Shown here: positions 32,620-40,740 of the stretch, piece by piece
Position numbering within the stretch: the first letter of the stretch is position 1
Layout of the letters: each line of letters begins with the position of its first letter
NCBI GenBank assembly: GCA_029558515.1
Contig: JAKQEM010000039.1
Coordinates: 34,412 to 98,411, forward strand
Reading direction: 5' to 3'
DNA: 64,000 nucleotides
DNA from: a bacterium
GTDB lineage: Bacteria; Patescibacteriota; Gracilibacteria; Peribacterales; Peribacteraceae
Made by a program: the position numbers and the translations under genes
Notes under the pieces: generated by a model
Databases searched by the model: none
Seen by the model: the letters and a program-made list of their open reading frames with translations, nothing else
What the model was told of the DNA's origin: nothing

Positions 32620-34065
32620 TCACGTCAGTTGCTTTCTGAGCAGTTCATTCACCTTCCTTGGGTCCGCTTGCCCTTTGCTCTCTTTCATGATCCAGCCGAC
32701 GAGGGAACCCAATGCCGCCTGTTTTCCCGCTTTGAAATCTGCGATCGGGCCGGGGTTCTGCGCGATGGCATCGGCGACGAGTTTTGAAAGTGTGTCGGTA
32801 TCCGCGATCTGCTGCATCCCTTTTTCCTCAATGATTGCATCGGCGGATTTGCCCGTTTGCACCATGAGCAGGAGGACGTCTTTTCCCGCATTTGCGGAGA
32901 TGGTGCCCGTATCGATGGCGGCTATCAGTTCCAGCATCGCCTCCGGACTCGGTGCATCGGCGATCGTTTTGTTCTCCGCTTTCAGGAAGCCGAGGAGTTG
33001 CGTCAAGATCAAGCCCGATGTGCGTTTGCCGTTTTTCGTTTTCTCGTACACGGCATCGAAGAGACGACGCAACGCCGCATCATCGGTCAGTTGGAATGCT
33101 TGCGCGTCATCGAGTCCCAGGGAGACGTAGTGCGCGCGTTTCGCGCGGGGGAGCATGGGGAGAGTGGAACGCACTTTCTCGATATCCACCTCCGTGAATG
33201 CGAGGGGTGGAATGTCCGGCTCCGGGAAGTAGCGGTAGTCCTGCGCATCTTCCTTGTCACGCAGCATGCGCGTTTTCTCCTCATCGTCCTGCCATCCCAC
33301 CGTGATGTTTCCTTTCAGCGGTCCGCCCGTTTCCTCCCAGAGATTGCGCAGGCGTTTCTCCTCGTAGATCAACGCTTTTTCCAATGCCTTGAAGGAGTTT
33401 AAGTTCTTGATTTCACTGCGGGGATTGAGTGCGTTCGTGCCCGTTGCACGCAGCGAGATCGATGCGTCGAAACGCATCATCCCCTTGAACATGTCGGCGT
33501 CCGATGCGTCCACGGCGATGAGAATCCTGCGCAGTTCCTGCGCGAATGCCACCGCTTCCTCCGCCGAGCGCAGGTCGGGTTCCGTGACGATCTCCATCAG
33601 CGGCGTGCCCGCGCGATTGTAGTCGCAGAGCGTGGTGGTTCCTCTATGCGTCAATTTGCCCGCGTCATTCTCCATGTGCAGTCTCGTGATGCGACATGTT
33701 TTCTCTTCCCGCACTCTGCCGCTATTTTCCAGCACGTCAAAGGTGACGGCTCCCGCTTTTGCCAACGGGAAATCGTACTGTGAGATTTGATAGCCAGCGG
33801 GGAGATCGGGGTAGAAGTAGTGCTTGCGGTCGAAGTGGCACTGCGTCGCTACGGTGCAGCCGATGGCGAGGGACGCTTTGACGGCTTTCGCGACCGCTTC
33901 CGCATTGGGGACGGGCAGCGTCCCGGGATGTCCCATGCAGACGGGGCAGACAGTCGTATTGGGTGCCCTGTTCCAGGCGTCATTGTCGCAAGCGCAGAAC
34001 ATCTTCGTCTTCGTGCTCATCTGCGCGTGGACTTCCAGGCCGATGATCGCTTCTAAGGCAGGCAT
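32620..34065 (-). CDS. gatB: Asp-tRNA(Asn)/Glu-tRNA(Gln) amidotransferase subunit B
   Basis: GatB is the kinase/tRNA-binding subunit of GatCAB, which makes Gln-tRNA(Gln) or Asn-tRNA(Asn) by amidation. The 481-aa product begins MPALEAIIGLEVHAQMSTKT and has the zinc-type Cys cluster FCACDNDAW ... CPVCMGHPGTLPVPN, the Gly-rich HFDRKHYFYPDLPAGYQISQ and the C-terminal YqeY-like domain ending KANELL-type helices (GQADPRKVNELLRKQL). Start chosen at 34065. gatA and gatC are not in the window. Confidence 0.96.
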   Translation of the reverse strand: MPALEAIIGLEVHAQMSTKTKMFCACDNDAWNRAPNTTVCPVCMGHPGTLPVPNAEAVAKAVKASLAIGCTVATQCHFDRKHYFYPDLPAGYQISQYDFPLAKAGAVTFDVLENSGRVREEKTCRITRLHMENDAGKLTHRGTTTLCDYNRAGTPLMEIVTEPDLRSAEEAVAFAQELRRILIAVDASDADMFKGMMRFDASISLRATGTNALNPRSEIKNLNSFKALEKALIYEEKRLRNLWEETGGPLKGNITVGWQDDEEKTRMLRDKEDAQDYRYFPEPDIPPLAFTEVDIEKVRSTLPMLPRAKRAHYVSLGLDDAQAFQLTDDAALRRLFDAVYEKTKNGKRTSGLILTQLLGFLKAENKTIADAPSPEAMLELIAAIDTGTISANAGKDVLLLMVQTGKSADAIIEEKGMQQIADTDTLSKLVADAIAQNPGPIADFKAGKQAALGSLVGWIMKESKGQADPRKVNELLRKQLT

Positions 34066-34186
34066 TGTGCAGGGAACCGAGGAATCCGATGCAACTGAGA
34101 CAATCAAGGGCAGACACTGGGCAGATGGATCACCGTATGTGGAGCATCGTTAATAATGAGAGGAGTGTGCCGAATGTGACGATAGT

Positions 34187-34216
34187 TTGCCAGTGGCTGG
34201 ACAGATGCGATTATAG
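34187..34216 (+). promoter_or_regulatory. Promoter for the sigma-factor gene at 34233
   Basis: TTGCCA and TTATAG (or TATAGT) are 18-19 bp apart, 16 nt before the ATG. Confidence 0.4.
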
Positions 34217-34232
34217 TAGTACAGTGCCGATC

Positions 34233-34871
34233 ATGAGCGTACATGATATCAAATCACCGAAGTTCACTTTGGTCGATCTGATACAGCAAGCACAAGATGG
34301 GAGTCGTGATGCATTTGGTGAGCTTTATATAATGTATCGCAAGCCTATTTATCAAGTATGTTTGCAGCGGTTATTGAATAAGGATGATGCGGAAGAGTTA
34401 ATGCAGGAAGTCTTCGCAGAGGCATTTCAAAACCTTGAAACACTTAAAGATGGGGGGGCATTTTTTCAATGGTTATGTAAAATCGCCTCTAATATGAGTA
34501 TCGATAGGGTGAGGTTTAATTCTAGACATCCAATGAAACAGATAGAAAATTTCGATTACTTGCCGGCTGACGGAGATTCTCCGGTGGATGTTGCTTTACG
34601 CAGTGAACGTAGTAATTTAATTCTATTGGGATTTTCGCGCTTGAGAGATTCAGATACAGTAAATGGTCACAGGAGAACTATTGAGCTTCGTACAAGGATT
34701 GCCAATCTTCTTGAGGAGCGCTATTTTTTTGAAAAAAGTGAGCGGGAACTTCAAGATGCGCATCCAACATTGCCACCAGGAACGATTAAGCAGAATTTGA
34801 GTAGAGGAAGAGCAAGCTTAGGACATATATTGGAGGAACTTGGTCTTGGTCCGGAGGACAGTTATTTGTGA
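34233..34871 (+). CDS. RNA polymerase sigma factor, divergent ECF type
   Basis: A 212-aa sigma-70-like protein. Region 2 is clear (DAFGELYIMYRKPIYQVCLQ, NKDDAEELMQEVFAEAFQNL, FFQWLCKIASNMSIDRVRFN). Region 4 is weaker (RTRIANLLEERYFFEKSERE ... PPGTIKQNLSRGRASLGHIL). It is clearly more AT-rich than gatB and def on either side, which suggests recent transfer. No anti-sigma gene follows. The start at MSVHDIKSP is preferred to the much longer track ORF, which overlaps gatB. Confidence 0.85.
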   Translation: MSVHDIKSPKFTLVDLIQQAQDGSRDAFGELYIMYRKPIYQVCLQRLLNKDDAEELMQEVFAEAFQNLETLKDGGAFFQWLCKIASNMSIDRVRFNSRHPMKQIENFDYLPADGDSPVDVALRSERSNLILLGFSRLRDSDTVNGHRRTIELRTRIANLLEERYFFEKSERELQDAHPTLPPGTIKQNLSRGRASLGHILEELGLGPEDSYL

Positions 34872-34921
34872 ATCAAACCCTTTTTCTTTTTTAAGCATGT
34901 AACTTACAATCTATCCCCTTC

Positions 34922-35380
34922 TCACATCGCCCTCGCATGCGGGGCGTAATCCACGATGAGGATGCCGTCGAGGTGATCGACCTCGTGCTGGACGATGCGC
35001 GCTTCCATGCCGCTCAGATGCCGTTCCTGTTCCGCTCCATTCACATCCGTATAGCGCACGACGATTTCTTTGGAACGCTCCACGTTGAGCCAGACATCGG
35101 GCAGACTCAGGCATCCTTCCTCCGCCGATTCCCTGTCGGCACTCTTGCGGATGATGTCGGGATTGATGAGCGGGGTGGTGCGCCCTGCGATCTGCGCGAG
35201 GCAGAGGCGCAAGCTCTCGTTCACCTGCGGCGCGGCGAGCCCGAGCCCATTGGCATGTTTCAGCGTCGCTTCCATGTTTTTCACGAGCGTACGGATTTCT
35301 TTGGTGACACGAGGCACCCTCTTCGTTTTTGCTCGCAGCATCGGGTGATCGGCGCCGGTGATTATTGGCAAGGTAGCCAT
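34922..35380 (-). CDS. def: Peptide deformylase
   Basis: Removes the formyl group from nascent N-termini. All three metal-site motifs are present in the 152-aa product: GLGLAAPQ (about 45), EGCLSLP (about 88) and HEVDHLDG (about 133). Slightly short but complete. A TATCAT box lies 6-8 nt before the ATG (gtggtatcataacgctcATG), again predicting a near-leaderless mRNA. Confidence 0.96.
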   Translation of the reverse strand: MATLPIITGADHPMLRAKTKRVPRVTKEIRTLVKNMEATLKHANGLGLAAPQVNESLRLCLAQIAGRTTPLINPDIIRKSADRESAEEGCLSLPDVWLNVERSKEIVVRYTDVNGAEQERHLSGMEARIVQHEVDHLDGILIVDYAPHARAM

Positions 35381-35413
35381 GAGCGTTATGATACCACAGT
35401 ATGCATGGATGCT

Positions 35414-35441
35414 GTAGACACGCCCTATAGGGCGTCTTTAC
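35414..35441. repeat. Palindromic element GACGCCCTATAGGGCGTC type
   Basis: The core ACGCCCTATAGGGCGT is a perfect 16-bp palindrome. With flanks gtagac and ctttac it is a 28-bp imperfect palindrome of the same family as those at 39219 and 39275. It lies between def and the exonuclease gene. Confidence 0.75.
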
Positions 35442-35453
35442 CATGTCCGGTGA

Positions 35454-36041
35454 TCATGCTCCTCTCCGTGCGATGTTCACCGTCATCCCCGCTCTCCTCC
35501 GCAACTCATCCATCGAGCTGATCTTTCCACGATCCAGCATTTTGAGCAGGAGTTTGGCCGTTTGCAGGACATCGGGCAGTGCGCGGTGGCGATTGTCCGG
35601 CGGCGGCAGGTTGAAGCGCTGCGCGAGGGCATCCAGATTATGGTAGCCCGTGGGGAACAGACTCTGACTGAGGCGCATGGTACAGAGAATTTCGGGGAGA
35701 TCGAGGTAGCCCCAGCAGAACTCCTTCTCCGCTTGCAGGAACGAGTGATCAAACTGCGCGTTGTGCGCCATGAGGATCGATCCTCCGGCAAACTCCAGAA
35801 ATTGCGGCAGCACCGTCATGATGGTCGGGGCGTTGCGGACATCGTCGTCGCTGATGCCGTTCACGCGGCGCGCTTCCCAGGGGATCTCCCGCTCCGGCTG
35901 GATGAGGCTTGAAAACGGGCGGTCCTCCAAAATAATGCCGTTTTCGATGCGTACGCCGGCGATTTCGATGATGCGGTGTCCGCGATACGGGTCGAGTCCG
36001 GTGGTTTCCACATCGAAGACGGTCAGCGGCGGCAGAGGCAT
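35454..36041 (-). CDS. DnaQ-like 3'-5' exonuclease (DEDDh)
   Basis: A 195-aa exonuclease-domain protein like DNA polymerase III epsilon. Exo I is VFDVETTGLDPYRGHRIIEI (Asp/Glu), Exo II AHNAQFDHSFLQ, Exo III HRALPDVLQTAKLL (His and Asp). There is no extra domain, so it may act as proofreading subunit or as a stand-alone repair nuclease. The huge track ORF (637 aa) is the same frame read through upstream repeats and nth antisense; the ATG at 36041 gives the family N-terminus. Confidence 0.92.
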   Translation of the reverse strand: MPLPPLTVFDVETTGLDPYRGHRIIEIAGVRIENGIILEDRPFSSLIQPEREIPWEARRVNGISDDDVRNAPTIMTVLPQFLEFAGGSILMAHNAQFDHSFLQAEKEFCWGYLDLPEILCTMRLSQSLFPTGYHNLDALAQRFNLPPPDNRHRALPDVLQTAKLLLKMLDRGKISSMDELRRRAGMTVNIARRGA

Positions 36042-36055
36042 GGGACGGGTATGAT

Positions 36056-36090
36056 AATGCAAAATGCAAAATGCAAAATGCAAAATACTT
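36056..36090. repeat. Heptanucleotide array, 5 units of AATGCAA
   Basis: AATGCAA x4 and AATACTT, 35 bp, between the divergent exonuclease and nth genes. Approximate inverted partner of the array at 36131. Confidence 0.93.
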
Positions 36091-36130
36091 CGGGATTGTC
36101 CTTTTCGGGAATGGGGCATCATCCAATTGT

Positions 36131-36165
36131 CATTTCGCATTTCGCATTTCTCATTTAGCATTCGC
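36131..36165. repeat. Heptanucleotide array, 5 units of CATTTCG
   Basis: CATTTCG x2, CATTTCT, CATTTAG, CATTCGC, 35 bp, ending just before the nth ATG. With the array at 36056 it forms a head-to-head pair around a 40-bp spacer. Confidence 0.92.
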
Positions 36166-36167
36166 AC

Positions 36168-36851
36168 ATGGCCCTCACCGCTTCCTCCGTCCTCCGCGCT
36201 CTCTCGCGTCTCTATCATCCGCCCAAGACGTTCCTGCATTTTCGCACGCCGCTCGATTTGCTCGTGGCGACCATCCTCAGTGCGCAGTGCACCGATGATC
36301 GCGTGAACGTTGTGACGGAAACGATCGTCTATCCCAAGTATCGCACGCCTGACGATTACCTGCGTGTTCTCCCGGCGGAACTGGAAGAGGACGTTCATTC
36401 CTGCGGGACGTTTCGCATGAAGGCCAAGCACATTCGGGAAGCCTGCGCGATGGTCGAGGAGCGCTTCAGCGGACAGGTGCCGCAGACGATGGAGGAATTG
36501 ACGCAACTCCCCGGTGTCGGGCGCAAGACGGCGTCTGTCATTCTCTCCGCTGCATTCGGCAAAAATGAAGGCATCGCGGTGGATACGCATGTTCTGCGTC
36601 TCTCGCAACGACTGGGGCTTTCGCGTCACGGCGATCCCAAGCGCATCGAACTTGATTTGATGGCGCAGCTGCCCCGCAAGGACTGGGCGCGTTTCAATCC
36701 GCTCCTCATTTCTCACGGCCGTGCCGTCTGCACGGCGCGGAACAGAAGATGCGGTGCGTGCGTGTTTTCGGAGGAGTGTCCGTCGTCCTCGGTGCATGGC
36801 AGGACGGATAAGGCGAAGGCGAAGAGACCCGTGCGGCGGCGCAGCGTGTAA
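36168..36851 (+). CDS. nth: Endonuclease III (DNA glycosylase/AP lyase)
   Basis: Removes oxidised pyrimidines in base excision repair. The 227-aa product has VATILSAQCTDDRVN, the helix-hairpin-helix LPGVGRKTASVILSAAFG with the catalytic Lys, the Asp in GIAVDTHVLRLSQRLG, and the 4Fe-4S loop C-X6-C-X2-C-X5-C in VCTARNRRCGACVFSEEC. Length normal with a short basic tail. It is preceded by the paired heptanucleotide arrays. Confidence 0.96.
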   Translation: MALTASSVLRALSRLYHPPKTFLHFRTPLDLLVATILSAQCTDDRVNVVTETIVYPKYRTPDDYLRVLPAELEEDVHSCGTFRMKAKHIREACAMVEERFSGQVPQTMEELTQLPGVGRKTASVILSAAFGKNEGIAVDTHVLRLSQRLGLSRHGDPKRIELDLMAQLPRKDWARFNPLLISHGRAVCTARNRRCGACVFSEECPSSSVHGRTDKAKAKRPVRRRSV

Positions 36852-36933
36852 TGTCCAGAAAATCATACTTTCGCAGCGGACGATGTCCGCTATGCTTCCC
36901 CCTGCTTTTTTTAATTCTTTACCTCCTTTTTCA

Positions 36934-37197
36934 ATGTCCAAGAAACTCATTTCTCTCCTCTCCCTTTCCCTGCTGACCCTCGCTGCGTGCTCCTCCACTT
37001 CTGCTGACGTCTCCAATGAAGACGCCGCGTTCGACGAGGAGGTACCGGTGCTGGAGGATGTTTCGATCGATGATCTGCTTCTCGATGAAGAAGTGACGGA
37101 CGAAGGCACGGTCGTTGATGAGTCGGTCGGGGAAGAGGCTGCCGTGGATGCGGATGCCGATGCCGATGCCGCGGTCGAGGCTGAAGTATTGGAATAG
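36934..37197 (+). CDS. Small acidic lipoprotein
   Basis: An 87-aa lipoprotein: signal peptide MSKKLISLLSLSLLTLAAC with lipobox LAAC (Cys19), followed by a strongly acidic low-complexity mature part (DEEVPVLEDVSIDDLLLDEE, VDADADADAAVEAEVLE). It is too simple in composition to assign a function. The ATG at 36934 is preceded by tttacctcctttttca. A strong hairpin terminator follows 30 nt after the stop. Confidence 0.8.
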   Translation: MSKKLISLLSLSLLTLAACSSTSADVSNEDAAFDEEVPVLEDVSIDDLLLDEEVTDEGTVVDESVGEEAAVDADADADAAVEAEVLE

Positions 37198-37226
37198 TGA
37201 AACGTGACGCAGTGCGTCTCCTTCCT

Positions 37227-37257
37227 CAAAAACGACGGGATACGCTCGTCGTTTTTG
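37227..37257. terminator. Bidirectional Rho-independent terminator
   Basis: CAAAAACGACG-ggatacgct-CGTCGTTTTTG, an 11-bp stem with built-in A/T runs, after the lipoprotein gene. Confidence 0.8.
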
Positions 37258-37366
37258 GTGTGGGTCAAAGACTGCGGTATGCTCCTTTCATGCGGCAGTA
37301 CCTCGATCTTCTCCCGCCTTCGCTCTCGCTTCGCTTGAGCTACGTCGGGCAGGCCGGCACATTCCA

Positions 37367-38287
37367 ATGAAACAATACCTTCAACTTCTCAGGCATATTC
37401 TTGCGACTGGTTCGGAGAAATCCGACCGGACGGGAACCGGGACCATCAGCACGTTCGGCTACCAGCTGCGCATCCCGCTGTCGGATGGCTTTCCGTTATT
37501 GACGACGAAGAAGATGGCGACGAAGGCGATCGTGCATGAGCTTCTGTGGTTCATTGCGGGGGATACGAACATCAAGTACCTCGTCGATCACGATGTGCAC
37601 ATCTGGGACGAGTGGCCATTCGATGATTACCTCACCGCGCACGGGCTGCAGGCTCGGTTCCCGCGGTACTCGGATGCGTGGAAGGAGAAGAAGACGGAGT
37701 TCATCACGCACATCAAGGAAGATGCCGCATTTGCCGAGGAGTGGGGGGAATTGGGCCCCGTGTACGGCAAGCAGTGGCGCAGGTGGGAGGGGCCGGACGG
37801 GAAGGTGATCGATCAACTCGGCAATGCCATCGACCAAATCAAAACGAATCCCGACTCGCGCCGCATTCTCGTTTCCGCCTGGAACGTCTCCGATGTGGCG
37901 TCCCACAGGAAATCCGCTCCGCCGCTTTGCCATACGCTCTTTCAATTCTATGTTTCTGGTGGTCGGTTATCATGTCAGTTGTACCAACGCTCCGCGGATG
38001 TCTTCCTCGGCGTGCCGTTCAATATCGCCAGCTACAGTTTGCTGACGCACATGATCGCGCAGGTGTGTGGTTTGGAGGTCGGCGACTTCATTCATACCTT
38101 TGGCGACGTGCATATCTACAATAATCACGTCGATCAAGTCGCAGAGCAGCTTGCGCGCGAGCCAAAGTCCCTGCCGCACCTCCGTCTCAATCCATCGATC
38201 AAAGACATCAACTCCTTCCGTTTCGAGGACATTTCTTTCGATGGCTACGATCCGTATCCGGCGATCAAAGCTCCTATCGCAGTGTAG
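37367..38287 (+). CDS. thyA: Thymidylate synthase (ThyA)
   Basis: Methylates dUMP to dTMP using methylene-THF. The 306-aa product has [35 protein letters not shown], the catalytic Cys in [33 protein letters not shown] and [18 protein letters not shown]. It is longer than E. coli ThyA (264 aa) owing to the 50-residue mid insert [20 protein letters not shown] typical of many bacterial forms. It would operate with folA, which recycles the dihydrofolate; a repeat-bracketed gene separates the two. Confidence 0.97.
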   Translation: MKQYLQLLRHILATGSEKSDRTGTGTISTFGYQLRIPLSDGFPLLTTKKMATKAIVHELLWFIAGDTNIKYLVDHDVHIWDEWPFDDYLTAHGLQARFPRYSDAWKEKKTEFITHIKEDAAFAEEWGELGPVYGKQWRRWEGPDGKVIDQLGNAIDQIKTNPDSRRILVSAWNVSDVASHRKSAPPLCHTLFQFYVSGGRLSCQLYQRSADVFLGVPFNIASYSLLTHMIAQVCGLEVGDFIHTFGDVHIYNNHVDQVAEQLAREPKSLPHLRLNPSIKDINSFRFEDISFDGYDPYPAIKAPIAV

Positions 38288-38320
38288 GGATTGGAGATTG
38301 GTATATTGGGGATTGGGAGG
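38286..38320. repeat. Heptanucleotide array upstream of the four-helix-bundle gene
   Basis: AGGGATT, GGAGATT, GGTATAT, TGGGGAT, TGGGAGG (35 bp) starting in the thyA stop codon. Inverted relative to the CCCCAAT units at 38701. Confidence 0.8.
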
Positions 38321-38338
38321 CACGGGTATACTGGAGAT

Positions 38339-38740
38339 ATGGGATCATTTCTTGATTTGGACGCAACAAAGAGCGCATTGGATCTTGTCGAAGAGATATA
38401 TTTGCTTTGCAAGAAGCTGCCAAAAGAGGAAATGTATGGATTGTCTTCTCAAATAAAAAGAGCGTCATCGAGCGTTGTGGCAAACATTGCAGAGGGATTT
38501 GGGAGGTATGCGTACGCAGACAAGGCAAATCGTTACACGATTGCAAGAGGCGAATGTACTGAAGTCGTTGCCCATCTTCATATTGCCGTTCGCGTTGGAT
38601 TTGTTTCGATGGATGAAATCCAAAGAGGGCTGATTCTTGCTGATCAAACTGGAAAGCTACTTTCAGGATTGATTTCATTTTGTCGTAAGAAGGGGTCTTC
38701 CCCCAATTCCAAATCCCCAATCCCATGCTCGTCTCCCTGA
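38339..38740 (+). CDS. Four-helix-bundle protein (S23 / 23S rRNA-IVP family)
   Basis: A 133-aa all-helical protein of the family first seen in rRNA intervening sequences. The core motif is ELSSQIKRAS-like (LSSQIKRASSSVVANIAEGFGR) followed by YADKANRYTIARGECTEVVAHLHIA. The exact function is unknown. It sits between thyA and folA, enclosed by inverted heptanucleotide arrays; its C-terminal tail SSPNSKSPIPCSSP is encoded by the distal array and overlaps the folA start by 16 nt. This looks like a small inserted module. Confidence 0.88.
   Translation: MGSFLDLDATKSALDLVEEIYLLCKKLPKEEMYGLSSQIKRASSSVVANIAEGFGRYAYADKANRYTIARGECTEVVAHLHIAVRVGFVSMDEIQRGLILADQTGKLLSGLISFCRKKGSSPNSKSPIPCSSP
38701..38721. 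repeat. Heptanucleotide units CCCCAAT downstream of the four-helix-bundle gene
   Basis: CCCCAAT, TCCAAAT, CCCCAAT, inverted relative to the array at 38286; the sequence overlaps the end of the four-helix-bundle ORF just before the folA ATG. Confidence 0.8.
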
Positions 38741-39222
38741 TAGCAGCGGCCTCTGAAAACAATGTCATCGGCAAGGGCAATGCGCTGCCGTGGGATTTGC
38801 CCCGAGAACTTCGGTACTTTCGCGATACGACGCGGGGCAAGCCTGTCATCATGGGACGCAAAACGTACGATTCCATCGGGCGGCCGATGCCGGGGAGGCA
38901 CAACATCGTGGTGAGTCGCGATGCCGGTTTGCGGATCGCAGGGTGCGATACGGCGACCTCGGTGGAGGAGGCGATTGCCTTGGCGCAGGAGGATGGCGCA
39001 GGGGAAATCTTCGTCATCGGCGGAGAGCAACTCTACCGCGCGGCGCTGCCGCTCTGTGATCGCATCTACCTGACGCGCGTCCATACGGTCATCGAGGGCG
39101 GCGAAGCGTTCTTCCCGGCGTTTGATATGACGGAATGGGAAGAAATCAAGAATGAGGAGCATCCAGCGGACAACGAAAATCCGCTTGCGTATACGATCCA
39201 TGTGTATCAACGGAAATCGTAG
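38725..39222 (+). CDS. folA: Dihydrofolate reductase
   Basis: Reduces dihydrofolate produced by ThyA. The 165-aa product has LIAAASENNVIGKGNALPWD (Met20-loop region with catalytic Asp in LPWDLPRELRYFRD), KPVIMGRKTYDSIGRPMPGR, and GEIFVIGGEQLYRAALPLCD for NADPH binding. Length typical. Its stop codon overlaps the first bases of a palindromic element. Confidence 0.96.
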   Translation: MLVSLIAAASENNVIGKGNALPWDLPRELRYFRDTTRGKPVIMGRKTYDSIGRPMPGRHNIVVSRDAGLRIAGCDTATSVEEAIALAQEDGAGEIFVIGGEQLYRAALPLCDRIYLTRVHTVIEGGEAFFPAFDMTEWEEIKNEEHPADNENPLAYTIHVYQRKS

Positions 39223-39243
39223 ACGTTCCGACGGAACGTCTCT
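39219..39243. repeat. Palindromic element GACGTTCC-GAC-GGAACGTC
   Basis: AGACGTTCC-gac-GGAACGTCT follows the folA stop. It shares 17 identical bases with the element inside trmD. Confidence 0.82.
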
Positions 39244-39274
39244 CCTCGAACCAATACCCTTCAATGGATGGGAG

Positions 39275-39300
39275 AGAGACGCCCCACGGGGCGTCTGTAC
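39275..39300. repeat. Palindromic element GACGCCCC-AC-GGGGCGTC
   Basis: AGAGACGCCCC-ac-GGGGCGTCTGT. Its flank ggagagag is the inverse of ctctcc beside the element at 39219, so the two form an inverted pair about 30 bp apart. Confidence 0.82.
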
Positions 39301-39307
39301 AAATACG

Positions 39308-40006
39308 ATGCATAGTTTGTGGCGCTACACGGGAGATGCTGATAGGGTGTGGGGGATGGAGAATTTTGCACCATGGTCGGCGGAGGAAGGTCTGAGTGCG
39401 GAAGTGTTCATTGCGGCGAATTTTGAGGAGAACGGGGGTTCCCAGGAAACACTCCACGATTTGGAAGCGAGCAAGGGTGTATTGGCATCTGAGGAACGGC
39501 GTACCGTAGAAGCGTATATCAACGCGTTGCGTCCCATTTATGCAGAGATGATCGTGCGGGATTTCGCCGGCAACACCGCCGGATTGTACGACGGTTCCGC
39601 CATCTATCTCGATCGTTCCGTTCCGGCGGTAGACGCTTCCGTGGAAGAGACCATCGCGCGGGCGAAGGAAGTGTACGGTCATGAGGGGTATCACCAATTG
39701 CATCGGCATACCGAACCGTTGCAGGTCATCGCGGAAACAAAAGACGATATTGCCGCGGTCATCGGTGGGGTGGAATTCACGGAAACTGCGTTGATCGAAG
39801 GTCTGACGGTGAGGGAGACGGGGGATCAATTCGTTTCAGAAGAATATCTGGAATACGAACGTATGATCGATCGGGCGGTTGCGCGTTCCGAGCGGACATT
39901 GGAGGATATCAAACACTCGGTGAACGTCACGAAAAACATTGCGGCGATTGATGATCGGGCATCACAGCGACACGACGCAGAGACGCAGTGGGCGGTATCG
40001 ATCTAA
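39308..40006 (+). CDS. Putative zinc metallopeptidase (HExxH) of unknown family
   Basis: A 233-aa soluble protein with the zincin motif HEGYH at about residue 125 in EVYGHEGYHQLHRHTEPLQV, followed by Glu-rich helices (GVEFTETALIEGLTVRETGD) that could supply the third ligand. No signal peptide is seen, so it is probably cytoplasmic. No known family recognised. The start at MHSLWRYTG is preferred because the longer track ORF covers folA and the palindromic elements. It ends 4 nt into the convergent YhhQ gene. Confidence 0.65.
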   Translation: MHSLWRYTGDADRVWGMENFAPWSAEEGLSAEVFIAANFEENGGSQETLHDLEASKGVLASEERRTVEAYINALRPIYAEMIVRDFAGNTAGLYDGSAIYLDRSVPAVDASVEETIARAKEVYGHEGYHQLHRHTEPLQVIAETKDDIAAVIGGVEFTETALIEGLTVRETGDQFVSEEYLEYERMIDRAVARSERTLEDIKHSVNVTKNIAAIDDRASQRHDAETQWAVSI

Positions 40007-40740
40007 TTTTCCTCGTACTGAATGCCACAGCAGCATCGGTTGCCTGCCGGAAGAGAGCGCTCTTTCTCGTGCTCAGGAAGTTGGTGCTCGCTCATTGTTT
40101 GATCTTCCCGCAGCCACTTAACGCCCCAGTACACCAGCGGCGTCACGAGAGCTGACATCAGGCACTTGAGGAGCCAGTAGGGCAGGAGCAGGCTCCAGAG
40201 GAAGGCGATGTTTTCACTCAGGCCTTTGTCGAATGCGAAGAATGCGAGCGTGAGAAAGATGGCGCTGTCCAGAAATTGCGATACCCAGTTGCTGACGTTA
40301 TTGCGGAGCCACAGCGCTTTGGCGCCCAGGGCAGAGCGGATCTTCACGAAGACGAAGAGATCGGTGAATTCCGCGAGCGCGAAGGCCATCAGGCTCGCAA
40401 ATGCCATGCGCATCGAACTGTGGAAAATCGCATCGTACGCGGCTTCGGTCGGTGCGAAACGAACGGAGGGGGGGAGGCTCGTCACGAGCCATGCGAAGAG
40501 GAAGAGGAGTGCCACGACGATGAGGCCGGAGCGGATGATGCTGCGGGTACGCTCGCGTCCGCAGACCTCGGTGACGACGTCATTGATGGAGAAGATCAGC
40601 GGAAGCGTAAAGATCGCGACGGAGGAATTGAGCGTCAGCCAATCGGTTTGGATGATGGGGAACGTTTTGGCGCCCATCAGTTCCGATACCGCGATGCAGA
40701 AGATGTACAGCGCGATGAGGAGATCAAATTTCCTCATCAT
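40003..40740 (-). CDS. Queuosine precursor transporter (YhhQ/DUF165)
   Basis: A 245-aa membrane protein of the ECF/vitamin-uptake-like family that imports preQ1/preQ0 for queuosine. It has about six helices with the family signature LYIFCIAVSELMGAKTFPI, FSINDVVTEVCGRERTRSII, ALAEFTDLFVFVKIR and WLRNNVSNWVSQFLDSAIF. A Cys-rich soluble tail follows (LPAGNRCCCGIQYEEN). The start overlaps the secD stop (ATGATGA), so the two are cotranscribed. No queuosine genes lie in the window. Confidence 0.9.
   Translation of the reverse strand: MMRKFDLLIALYIFCIAVSELMGAKTFPIIQTDWLTLNSSVAIFTLPLIFSINDVVTEVCGRERTRSIIRSGLIVVALLFLFAWLVTSLPPSVRFAPTEAAYDAIFHSSMRMAFASLMAFALAEFTDLFVFVKIRSALGAKALWLRNNVSNWVSQFLDSAIFLTLAFFAFDKGLSENIAFLWSLLLPYWLLKCLMSALVTPLVYWGVKWLREDQTMSEHQLPEHEKERSLPAGNRCCCGIQYEEN

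Noticed and set aside
35454-37367. 637-aa ORF covering the exonuclease, nth antisense and the lipoprotein antisense
   Set aside because: Only the last 195 codons are a known family; the rest is antisense to nth and to a repeat array, with biased low-complexity sequence.
38289-39017. Minus-strand ORF (247 aa) across the four-helix-bundle gene and folA
   Set aside because: Antisense to two well-supported genes.
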